Assembly: GCA_000433015.1 (NCBI GenBank) | Contig: HF998013.1 | Span: 100,274-122,786 of the forward strand | Length of the DNA: 22,513 nucleotides | Direction: 5' to 3' | DNA from: Firmicutes bacterium CAG:631 | Lineage (GTDB): Bacteria; Bacillota_I; Bacilli_A; RFN20; CAG-631 | Part shown: positions 8,584 to 15,832 of the stretch, one piece after another | How the letters are laid out: every line of letters begins with the position of its first letter | Numbering within the stretch: the stretch's first letter is position 1 | The notes under the pieces: generated by a model | Seen by the model: only the letters and a program-made list of their open reading frames with translations | Database searches by the model: none | What the model was told of the DNA's origin: nothing | Translations under genes and position numbers: made by a program

Positions 8584-8612
8584 GTATTTTTAAAATCGAA
8601 GTTTCATATAGT
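8584..8612 (+). promoter_or_regulatory. candidate sigma-E-type promoter of gerM
   Basis: CATATAGT (8605-8612) differs from the sigma-E -10 CATACAnT at one fixed position. It is preceded after 14 bases by GTATTTT (8584-8590), a partial kmATATT. The transcript would start near 8619, just at the ribosome site AAGGGAAGG (8620-8628). GerM is expected to be made in the mother cell. The evidence is weak because the region is AT-rich. Confidence 0.35.
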
Positions 8613-8633
8613 TTTGGTGAAGGGAAGGATAGT

Positions 8634-9650
8634 ATGATTCAATTAAATAAAAAGGCGAAAAAAATTGTGCTGATAGCAATTCCACTTATTGCTATTTTAA
8701 TCATTGCAACCATTTTAATTGGTAAAAACAACAAAAAAGAAGTGGCAAATAATGAGCCACAAGAAACAGTTTTACAACAACAAGCGAATGTCTATTTAGC
8801 GAGTACAAAAGACCACACGTTGGTTCCTCTAACGATTAAATTTAATCAAAAAGATACATTGGGAGAAAATCTATTGATGGTTCTTTCTTTAATTAAAGAA
8901 AATAGTGCCATTTGCAACGATACTTTCCAAGGATTAATTCCTGAAGAAGCAAAAATCAATCAATTAACTTTAGATGATCAAAATGTTTTAACCATTGATT
9001 TTGATGAAGGATTTTTTGAATATGATGAAAAAAATGAAGTGGCATTACTAGAATCCATTACATGGACGATGACGGAGTTTGATGAAGTAGAAGGAGTCTC
9101 GTTGACACTTAATCAAGAACCGATATTAAAAATGCCTCGAAGACAAACTCCAGTTGCTTCTTTATTAACACGCGATATGGGCATTAATAATTTATTAGTG
9201 ACATCTACACCAGATATTTTAGGTTCTACAAGAATTTTATCTTATTATACAAAAACAATTGATAATGTGGATTATATTATTCCAGTCACACAATATGTAC
9301 AAAATCAAGAAGAATTATCCATTTATGATTTGACCATTGAAAAACTATTAGAAAAACCATCCATTACAACTCGTTTAAAAGTCGTGGATTGTTTACAAGA
9401 TATTCAATTAGAAGCAAGTTCTACTTTAACTGATCAAATATTAGAAGTTACTTTAAATGAAAAAGCTTTATTTGATGAAAATAGTGTACAAGTCGATATT
9501 TATGAAGTGATTTTAGCTTCAATGAACCTTTATGATGAAGTAGAAAATGTTAGTTTTATCATTAATGAAGTGGAAACACCAGTTAGTGGACTAGAAGAAA
9601 GCGAAAGTTTTTCTGTTCAATCCATTATCTTTAATGAATACTATATTTAA
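8634..9650 (+). CDS. gerM: GerM, sporulation protein with two GerMN domains
   Basis: 338 residues. A positive N-terminus is followed by one membrane helix (about 10-30), then an outer part with two GerMN repeats. The first is at about 55-170 and contains NVLTIDFDEGFFEY and ITWTMTEFDEVEGVSLTLN. The second is at about 200-325 and contains LEVTLNEKALF and MNLYDEVENVSFIIN. In B. subtilis GerM lies between the engulfed membranes and helps place the SpoIIIA-SpoIIQ channel. Unlike the lipoprotein form I recall, no lipobox Cys is seen here, so the anchor is a helix. ATG 8634 has AAGGGAAGG upstream. It follows gerE, as in Bacillus but without the genes that sit between them there. Confidence 0.9.
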   Translation: MIQLNKKAKKIVLIAIPLIAILIIATILIGKNNKKEVANNEPQETVLQQQANVYLASTKDHTLVPLTIKFNQKDTLGENLLMVLSLIKENSAICNDTFQGLIPEEAKINQLTLDDQNVLTIDFDEGFFEYDEKNEVALLESITWTMTEFDEVEGVSLTLNQEPILKMPRRQTPVASLLTRDMGINNLLVTSTPDILGSTRILSYYTKTIDNVDYIIPVTQYVQNQEELSIYDLTIEKLLEKPSITTRLKVVDCLQDIQLEASSTLTDQILEVTLNEKALFDENSVQVDIYEVILASMNLYDEVENVSFIINEVETPVSGLEESESFSVQSIIFNEYYI

Positions 9651-9652
9651 TT

Positions 9653-9690
9653 AAAAAGGACGAAATTTTTACAAATCGTCCTTTTTTGCT
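9653..9690. terminator. two-way terminator between gerM and the zinc-ribbon membrane gene
   Basis: AAAAAGGACGA (9653-9663) pairs with TCGTCCTTTTT (9676-9686) around a 12-base loop. A T run follows on the plus strand and the A run of the left arm serves the minus strand. Confidence 0.88.
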
Positions 9691-9693
9691 TTT

Positions 9694-10845
9694 TTATTCA
9701 ATTATTTGTAATTTTTTGTGTTCTTTTTCATAAGAAAGATTAAAATACCAAAGAATCGTAACAAGGATATTGGCTATTACAATAAAAGCAATATAAAAAT
9801 AATTCACAATGATTTCATCCACTCTATAAGCGTTATTATAATAATAAAAATCAACACTATTTAATAAAAGAATACCATTCCAAAGGGTAAGAAAAATAAA
9901 AATGCCAGCAATGATTTGACTACTTGTTTTGATTGATTTTTTAAATGGTTTAAAATCATATATTGAATGTATAAAATAAAATAATAAACAAAATGCAGCA
10001 GCAAAATAAAATATCGATAAAGAATAAAATTTCATTCCCAGTGCATTGTCTTCTATTTCAAAAATATCATGAAATACAAGAAGAGATGTTGATTCATCTG
10101 AAAAAGCTGAGTCATATGATAAAGTATCTGGAAGTTTACAAAAGAAAGACATCGATAAAATAAGGAAAATACTTCCGATTACTCCGACAATAATTTGAAC
10201 CTTATAAGTCCTTTTTTGAAATTTTTGCTGATTAGAAAATACATATAGAAATAGGCTAACAAGAAGTAAAAAACCAAATAAAACAAAATAGATGATTCCT
10301 ATTATTTCCATTTGAACCTCTGCATCAATAACATAAGTTTTTTGATAAATATAAAAAGATATAATGGATAATATTGAAATGATTGCAAGATTTAACAAAA
10401 ATGGGGAATCTTTTTTCTTTTTAAGAGAAATACAAAAATAAACAATAGCAGCAATAAAGCAAAAAACGATAATACTAAAAATCAATATTGCTACTATCAT
10501 TCCTAAATCATAAGGAAAGCGAGATAAATAATCTGGCCTAACATCGCCTTCATTAAATTGATATTGAAAATGATCTGTTAAAAAGTAAAAAATAGAATAA
10601 GTATTGCTTTCATAAATTGTTTCTCCATTTATATTGGGAACATTTGTAACGGAAATAAAAGGAATAAAAAGAAAAGCAAACGAAACAACAACAATTAACA
10701 AAGTAAAAATTGAAATTAAAATAGAATTCATTGTTTCTTTATGTGGATGATTTTCTAAATTTTGAACTTCTAATTTCTTTCCACAATCAGGACAATACGA
10801 TAAAGCATCAGAAAAGTTTTTCTGACAATGATTACATGATTTCAT
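9694..10845 (-). CDS. zinc-ribbon membrane protein with eight helices, function unknown
   Basis: 383 residues. The N-terminus holds a treble-clef-like zinc ribbon with Cys4-x2-Cys7 and Cys18-x2-Cys21 (YCPDCGKK), in the cytoplasm. About eight hydrophobic helices follow, near 40-65, 113-140, 148-168, 180-205, 214-236, 273-300, 310-335 and 343-372. An acidic, aromatic loop lies outside between the first two. Zinc-ribbon-plus-helices proteins are common in Firmicutes and mostly lack known roles. I do not recognise the helix part. ATG 10845 follows GGAGGGG, and an extended -10 promoter lies just upstream, so the gene is probably transcribed alone. Its 3' end faces gerM across a shared terminator. 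Confidence 0.85.
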   Translation of the reverse strand: MKSCNHCQKNFSDALSYCPDCGKKLEVQNLENHPHKETMNSILISIFTLLIVVVSFAFLFIPFISVTNVPNINGETIYESNTYSIFYFLTDHFQYQFNEGDVRPDYLSRFPYDLGMIVAILIFSIIVFCFIAAIVYFCISLKKKKDSPFLLNLAIISILSIISFYIYQKTYVIDAEVQMEIIGIIYFVLFGFLLLVSLFLYVFSNQQKFQKRTYKVQIIVGVIGSIFLILSMSFFCKLPDTLSYDSAFSDESTSLLVFHDIFEIEDNALGMKFYSLSIFYFAAAFCLLFYFIHSIYDFKPFKKSIKTSSQIIAGIFIFLTLWNGILLLNSVDFYYYNNAYRVDEIIVNYFYIAFIVIANILVTILWYFNLSYEKEHKKLQIIE

Positions 10846-10889
10846 GATAGCCCCTCCTATAATGATAAATGAATCACAAATCTATTTTA

Positions 10890-10917
10890 ATTATAGCATA
10901 CCCATTTAAAAATTCAA
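10890..10917 (-). promoter_or_regulatory. extended -10 promoter of the zinc-ribbon membrane gene
   Basis: On the minus strand TTGAAT (10917-10912), a 16-base spacer and TATAAT (10895-10890) are present, the last preceded by TGC (a TGn extension). It lies 45 bases before the start codon. Confidence 0.65.
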
Positions 10918-10927
10918 TGCTTGCATT

Positions 10928-12931
10928 TTATTCTAATTCAATTAAAATTTGTTGATAGTTACTTAAAGTATGTTTTTGTTGAATATCACCACTTAAAACT
11001 AATTCAACTCGTTGATCTTTTAAAAGAGTAGCATAAATATTAATTTTTTTATTACATAAATAAAGATAGTTGATTTCTATATAAGATAGCGTTTTACATA
11101 AAGATGGTTTTAAATAAAAAGATGAAAATGAATGAGGAACAAAACCTAAAATTCCTTCGACAAAAATACGAATATAAAGAGCACTTTCAGCAGATAATTG
11201 CGCTTGATTTCCTTCAGGATAAGCTTCAATGGCATACGGGACATGATCCGTTAAAAGGCGATTAAATGAGTAAGATAGAAGATATTTTGTTGCATTGATA
11301 CTATCTTTAGCACAATATATTGCTCGAATTGCCATTAAAGTGGATCGATCCCAAAAAACATCCGAAGCGGTTGTTGTTAAAAATCCTTCTTGTGTCCATA
11401 AAGGACTATGAATGAGTGTAGAAACAACTTCTTCTTTTTTAGTTAAAATCCCATTCATTAAGGGATAGCACATTTGAACGCGTAAATGATTTTCTTCTTT
11501 ACAATATCGATAAGTAAAATATCCTTCTACTTGATCAAAAAAATAATCATCAATTTTTCTTTTTAATTCCTCTGCTTTTTCTTTATAATTTTGTGGAATA
11601 TTTAAAGCATTAAATAAATTTGCAGCTCTATTTAAAGCAGCATAGGCGATAGCATTGGTCGCTAAATTGGCTTTTCCTGATTCGAATCGATTTTCTAGTT
11701 CATCTGTATCTGATTCAATGACACCTTGTTCATTGATTTTGTTTAATGTATAATCCAAACACCATTGGATAGGTTTGACATAAGCCTGTGCTAATTCTTT
11801 ATTTCCTATGATTAGTAAAAAAGAAGATGCACCATAAGCGTACATCGCACCATCCCCTCTATCTTTGGCTCCATTCCAAAAAGACGTTCCTTCTGCAATG
11901 ATGCTAGTGACTAAAGCTTGATTTTTATACATATAAGGTTCGTATAAATCCATGGAACGAATGCAAGAAGCATAGGCTGGATAGTAACTAAAATATGCAA
12001 AACAAGGATTGGCATATTCTAATTGATCATTAGTCCAGATTGCAGCATAATAATTACCACCGCCTGGAGAATGTAAATAACCGGCTTTGGTTTTAAAAAT
12101 GCTTTCATTGGCTCGAATTTTTGCAAAATAAAACATGGTATCTAGCACAGGGTGATTGGTTTTTAATTCGACTTGTTGTTGCATTTGATTTAAAAACAAT
12201 AAACGTTTATTTTCTTGTTCCGCACACGAAAAAGTGTATTGCTCATCTAAATAACGGCAGGCAATAACATGATATAAACATATACCTTGTTTTGGTTTTA
12301 AAATCAATTGCACCATTTCATTTTCTATTTTCGAATCAAAAGTATCGAAACAAATTTGTGATAAGATTTGATAAGGGCGATCTTGGTCACAATTTTGTGG
12401 TTTTTCTTGAAATAAACAAGAAGGAGTATGGAACTCTATTTTTTGTTCAAAAGGACTATGATTTGATATCTGAATTTTTGTAATAAAAGCAGGAGCATCA
12501 CTAGCAGCAAAAAAAGTTCTTTGAACTTCTGTATCTAAAGTTTTGCTTTTGATGTGAATGAAACCATCCAGTGCAACCATTTGAACTTGTTCTTCCTTAA
12601 TCAACTCATGATTGATTTTCAAAATTAATTCTTTTTCAACATAAATAGAAAAACTTCCTCTCGTATCATTTTCTTTTTTTCTAAAAGTTGGAAAGACCAA
12701 ATGTTTGGCTAATCGCAATTTTTTATTGGATTGAATGCCATAAAAAAGGATTGCAGAATGATAAAATCCTGCAGTTTCAATATGATTATAATAAGGAAGT
12801 TTTGTTTTCTTTTGTAAATCATATTCAATATGATAAGGGGCAGTAATGGTATATCGTTGTTCTTTTTTCTTTTTATTTTTAATTTGAATCCATTTAGGAA
12901 AAATGGGAAAAGGATTAGCACGAATGATCAT
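10928..12931 (-). CDS. cytoplasmic six-hairpin (alpha/alpha)6-barrel glycosidase
   Basis: 667 residues without a signal peptide. The first ~250 residues look like a beta-sandwich, as in GH families with a supersandwich in front of an (alpha/alpha)6 barrel. The barrel runs from about 260 to 600 and carries WTNDQLEYANP (Asp302), AKDRGDGAMYAYGAS, GVIESDTDELENRFESG, SDVFWDRSTLMAIRAIY and AYPEGNQAQLSAESALY (Glu582). These acidic clusters are the likely acid and base. A short beta C-terminus follows. This fits the six-hairpin glycosidase superfamily that includes glycogen-debranching-like and rhamnosidase-like enzymes; the family number and sugar cannot be assigned. The start has AAAGGAGGA upstream. 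It lies 48 bases behind an ABC permease gene on the same strand with no clear terminator, so it may be the last gene of that operon. Confidence 0.8.
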   Translation of the reverse strand: MIIRANPFPIFPKWIQIKNKKKKEQRYTITAPYHIEYDLQKKTKLPYYNHIETAGFYHSAILFYGIQSNKKLRLAKHLVFPTFRKKENDTRGSFSIYVEKELILKINHELIKEEQVQMVALDGFIHIKSKTLDTEVQRTFFAASDAPAFITKIQISNHSPFEQKIEFHTPSCLFQEKPQNCDQDRPYQILSQICFDTFDSKIENEMVQLILKPKQGICLYHVIACRYLDEQYTFSCAEQENKRLLFLNQMQQQVELKTNHPVLDTMFYFAKIRANESIFKTKAGYLHSPGGGNYYAAIWTNDQLEYANPCFAYFSYYPAYASCIRSMDLYEPYMYKNQALVTSIIAEGTSFWNGAKDRGDGAMYAYGASSFLLIIGNKELAQAYVKPIQWCLDYTLNKINEQGVIESDTDELENRFESGKANLATNAIAYAALNRAANLFNALNIPQNYKEKAEELKRKIDDYFFDQVEGYFTYRYCKEENHLRVQMCYPLMNGILTKKEEVVSTLIHSPLWTQEGFLTTTASDVFWDRSTLMAIRAIYCAKDSINATKYLLSYSFNRLLTDHVPYAIEAYPEGNQAQLSAESALYIRIFVEGILGFVPHSFSSFYLKPSLCKTLSYIEINYLYLCNKKINIYATLLKDQRVELVLSGDIQQKHTLSNYQQILIELE

Positions 12932-12979
12932 AAAAGAAGTCCTCCTTTTATTATTTTAAGCGAGAAGAATCATCTTATA

Positions 12980-13894
12980 CTATAAAGGTAAATCCTTTTT
13001 ATTAAAATAATAAATTCCTACTATAGTTGTAATAATACCAATTGCAATTAAAATAAAGAGTTTGTAGATAAAGATAGGATTGAGGTCTGCAATTGCCGCT
13101 GTGTCATACAAACTAATGATAGTTAAATAGTTAAATATTTGCATTTCTTCTACGCCCATTCCAACAGATACAAAACTATCTGTTCCAAATAAAGCTAAAA
13201 TTTTACAAATGAAAAAGAAAACGGTAATTCCGCCTCCCAACGCTAAAGAATGTTTAGAGAGGTTAAATAAGCAAGAGGCCATGAAACAAATTCCAGCAAT
13301 CGCAATCATTACAATAAAACTGCCCAAATTTAATAAGATAACATTGGCTAAATCTACAGTTCCAGCACTAATCAAACGAGTCATTGTATCTACAAAAGTA
13401 ACGATAAAATACATACTAAATAAAGCTCCAATTAAATAAAATAATTGGGTAAATGCAACCGTGATTCTTTTTGTAGGAGTTGATAAGACATAAGCCATTG
13501 AACCATTATCAATCTGACTAGCAATTAATTTATTGGCTGTTACAATGACAAAAATCATTGGAAGCATTATTCCAGCTAGAGCATAATACATTTCTTGAAC
13601 AAAAAAATTAATATTCATTGATTGTAGTAATTGTAATAAGTCACTACCAAATCCCATTGCGGCAAAAAGACCAGATAAGGTCAACGCTTCATCATAGCGC
13701 TGTTCGCCTCCCCATTTTAAAGCCATAATATATTTTCCAATCTCTGACATATTTACATTTCCCGAGGATAAATCTTTGCCACCAATTAATAAATTGAGCA
13801 CAGCAATAATGATACATAATCCCAACGTAACAAAGCCCCATAAAGAACTATTTGCTTTGATAGATTGTTTTAATAAAGGTTTACTAATCAACAT
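12980..13894 (-). CDS. ABC-2 type transporter permease
   Basis: 304 residues with about six membrane helices (near 17-38, 102-125, 145-168, 180-208, 215-240 and 275-297). A conserved-looking stretch, ASQIDNGSMAYVLSTPTKRITVAFTQ split over helices two and three, is typical of ABC-2 permeases of the drug, bacteriocin or lipid export type. The start ATG is two bases after the TAG stop of the ATPase gene upstream, so translation is coupled. It would form the membrane half of an exporter with the two upstream ATPases. Export from the cytoplasm is expected; the substrate is unknown. Confidence 0.85.
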   Translation of the reverse strand: MLISKPLLKQSIKANSSLWGFVTLGLCIIIAVLNLLIGGKDLSSGNVNMSEIGKYIMALKWGGEQRYDEALTLSGLFAAMGFGSDLLQLLQSMNINFFVQEMYYALAGIMLPMIFVIVTANKLIASQIDNGSMAYVLSTPTKRITVAFTQLFYLIGALFSMYFIVTFVDTMTRLISAGTVDLANVILLNLGSFIVMIAIAGICFMASCLFNLSKHSLALGGGITVFFFICKILALFGTDSFVSVGMGVEEMQIFNYLTIISLYDTAAIADLNPIFIYKLFILIAIGIITTIVGIYYFNKKDLPL

Positions 13895-13896
13895 GG

Positions 13897-14793
13897 CTAT
13901 TTTTCCCCCTTTAAAAATAACGAATCGAAATAAGTTTCTAAATCATATTTGATTTCATTAATATTTTTAATTGTAAATTGTGCTAAATCAGAAAACAATT
14001 GGTTTATTTTTTCATTTTCTATTTGAATGGTTAATTGTAAAGATGAAAGATTTTTTTTCATAATAATATAATCTAATTTCAAAAACGCTTGGTAATCTTT
14101 TTTGAATTCAAACCCAATTTGATAAGTTTTGATATTATGATGCCGAATTTGATTCATATCGGCAACGCTAACTAAATGTCCATTTTTAATTAAAGCCACT
14201 TTGTCGCAAGTAGATTCAATTTCTTCAAAGATATGACTACTCATGAAAATAGTTTTACCCTTTTTCTTTTCTTCAAGGATAATGTCAATAAAGGCCAACC
14301 GCATTAAAGGATCTAGACCTGTGGTTGGTTCATCCATAATAATGATTTTAGGATCAGCCATTAATGCAGCGACGATTGCTGTTTTTTGTTTCATTCCTTT
14401 CGACATGCGTTTTAATTTTGCTGAAGTATCTAATTGTAGTTTTTGGATGAGATAATTGGCATAAGACATATCTTTTAAATGTAAGAGTTCTGCTTGTGCA
14501 TGCAAAAATTCGGTTCCTGTACTTAAATCTGGAAAAGCAATTTCTCCTGGAACGTAACCAATATATTTTTTAATTTCACAAGCTTGAGTTACTGCATCCA
14601 TTCCTAGAATAGTTACAGAACCATTATCAGGTTTTAAAAAACCCATTAAATGACGGATTGTCGTTGTTTTTCCGCTTCCATTTGTGCCAACATAGCCAAA
14701 TATTTCGCCTTCTTGGACATTAAAATGAATATCGAAAATGCCATGTTGGTTACCATAATCTTTGGTGAGATGTTTCACTTCGATAACATTCAT
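13897..14793 (-). CDS. ABC transporter ATPase, second of a paralogous pair
   Basis: 298 residues. Walker A is GTNGSGKT (36-43), the Q-loop region is GYVPGE, the signature is SKGMK (131-135) instead of LSGGQ, Walker B is IIIMDE (150-155) and the switch His is His187. A C-terminal ~80-residue extension follows, as in BcrA/CcmA-type exporters. I chose the ATG at 14793 rather than an in-frame ATG at 14808. GGAGGGA lies inside the latter's first codons, and 14793 gives a TAA-A-ATG junction with the gene before. It is closely similar in sequence and layout to the preceding ATPase (both share FDI.FNV, a Walker A region ending in TTTIRH, and GFxKPxxG), so the pair looks like a tandem duplication. It probably forms a heterodimer or alternates with it on the single permease. 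Confidence 0.88.
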   Translation of the reverse strand: MNVIEVKHLTKDYGNQHGIFDIHFNVQEGEIFGYVGTNGSGKTTTIRHLMGFLKPDNGSVTILGMDAVTQACEIKKYIGYVPGEIAFPDLSTGTEFLHAQAELLHLKDMSYANYLIQKLQLDTSAKLKRMSKGMKQKTAIVAALMADPKIIIMDEPTTGLDPLMRLAFIDIILEEKKKGKTIFMSSHIFEEIESTCDKVALIKNGHLVSVADMNQIRHHNIKTYQIGFEFKKDYQAFLKLDYIIMKKNLSSLQLTIQIENEKINQLFSDLAQFTIKNINEIKYDLETYFDSLFLKGEK

Positions 14794-14794
14794 T

Positions 14795-15724
14795 TTAAAT
14801 CCCTCCATAGGTTTGATCTTGTTTATAAAAGTTCATAAAATAATCTTCTAAAGAAAATTGAATTTCGCTAAAAGAAGAAACATCTAAATTTTTAAGGGCT
14901 TGAATTAATGTGTTAATTTGAATATTATCAATATTGACTTTTACAATTTTTTTGGTGGGATCCGTAAAAGATATTTGAAAATTCATTTGACAAAATTGCG
15001 TAAAAGAAGTGTCATTTGAAAAAGTAATTTGATAAGTTTTATTGGTATTGTATTTTAAATCGTTTGCTACAAAAATGGATACGATTTTTCCATCTTTGAT
15101 AATTGCAATTCGATCACAGGTAGCATCCACTTCTTTAAAAATATGACTAGAAAGCAAAATGGTTTTTCCTCTTTGTTTTTCTTCAAAAATGAATTGAATA
15201 AATTTTTCTTGCATAATAGGGTCTAAACCACTTGTTGGCTCATCTAAAATTAAAACATCAGGATCATTCATAAATGCAGTAATAATCGCTAGTTTTCTTT
15301 TATCTCCTAACGACATTCTTTTTACATCCTCATGGAGATCTAATGGAAATTTTTCTAATAGGTATTGTAATCTTTTAAAATTTTTTGCTTTTCGAAGTTC
15401 TTGCATCATTTGAATGAATTGCTTTCCGGTTAAGTTTTCAGGTAAAGCGACTTCTCCAGGAAGATAACCAATATTTTCTAGAATTTGATTATAATATTGA
15501 TAGCTTTCTTTTCCAAAAACAGAGACAGTACCGGATTGTGGTTTAGCAAACCCCATGATATGTCGAATCGTTGTCGTTTTTCCTGCGCCATTTGGCCCTA
15601 AAAAGCCAAAAACTTCTCCTTGATAGACATTAAAAGAAATATCAAAAACGCCTCTTTGATAACCAAAATCTTTGGTTAAATGATCAATACAAATGATTTT
15701 GTTTACTTTTTCAATTGTATCCAT
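14795..15724 (-). CDS. ABC transporter ATPase, first of a paralogous pair
   Basis: 309 residues. Walker A is GPNGAGKT (43-50), YLPGE stands in the Q-loop area, the signature is SLGDK (138-142), Walker B is VLILDE (157-162) and the switch His is His194. A C-terminal regulatory extension ends in SLEDYFMNFY. The signature departs from LSGGQ, as is common for BcrA-type ATPases. The start is ATG 15724, behind AAAGGAGGT. A longer frame to 15760 is rejected because it would run through the ribosome site and the operator. It is the first gene of the ABC operon; the promoter and operator lie directly upstream. Confidence 0.88.
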   Translation of the reverse strand: MDTIEKVNKIICIDHLTKDFGYQRGVFDISFNVYQGEVFGFLGPNGAGKTTTIRHIMGFAKPQSGTVSVFGKESYQYYNQILENIGYLPGEVALPENLTGKQFIQMMQELRKAKNFKRLQYLLEKFPLDLHEDVKRMSLGDKRKLAIITAFMNDPDVLILDEPTSGLDPIMQEKFIQFIFEEKQRGKTILLSSHIFKEVDATCDRIAIIKDGKIVSIFVANDLKYNTNKTYQITFSNDTSFTQFCQMNFQISFTDPTKKIVKVNIDNIQINTLIQALKNLDVSSFSEIQFSLEDYFMNFYKQDQTYGGI

Positions 15725-15747
15725 CTTGATACCTCCTTTTAAAGTCT

Positions 15748-15763
15748 TATCTGTATACAAATA
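15748..15763. promoter_or_regulatory. palindromic operator at the ABC operon promoter
   Basis: TATCTGTATACAAATA is an inverted repeat with seven of eight base pairs matching, centred on GTATAC. It overlaps the end of the -10 and the likely start point of transcription, a usual place for a repressor such as a GntR/YtrA-type protein. No regulator gene lies in this operon. Confidence 0.5.
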
Positions 15764-15789
15764 CTAACATTAAAATAGAAAAAATGCAA
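15761..15789 (-). promoter_or_regulatory. promoter of the ABC-ATPase/permease operon
   Basis: On the minus strand TTGCAT (15789-15784), a 17-base spacer and TAGTAT (15766-15761) are present, with a TGT extension before the -10. The start of transcription would fall in the palindrome at 15748-15763. Confidence 0.5.
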
Positions 15790-15797
15790 TTTGAAAT

Positions 15798-15827
15798 AAA
15801 AAAACACACTAGATATATCTAGTGTGT
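15798..15827 (-). terminator. terminator of the PH/CofE-like/SGNH operon
   Basis: A perfect 24-base palindrome (15804-15827; each arm ACACACTAGATA or its complement) is followed on the minus strand by a T run at 15803-15798. It begins six bases after the SGNH stop codon. Confidence 0.88.
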
Positions 15828-15832
15828 AAAGA

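Noticed and set aside
10914..10926. AATGCAAGCATT hairpin as terminator of the glycosidase gene
   Set aside because: The stem has only about four or five AT-rich pairs and sits in the upstream promoter region of the next gene; too weak to call.
15725..15760. Longer first ABC ATPase beginning at 15760
   Set aside because: This would read through AAAGGAGGT and the operator; ATG 15724 is properly placed.
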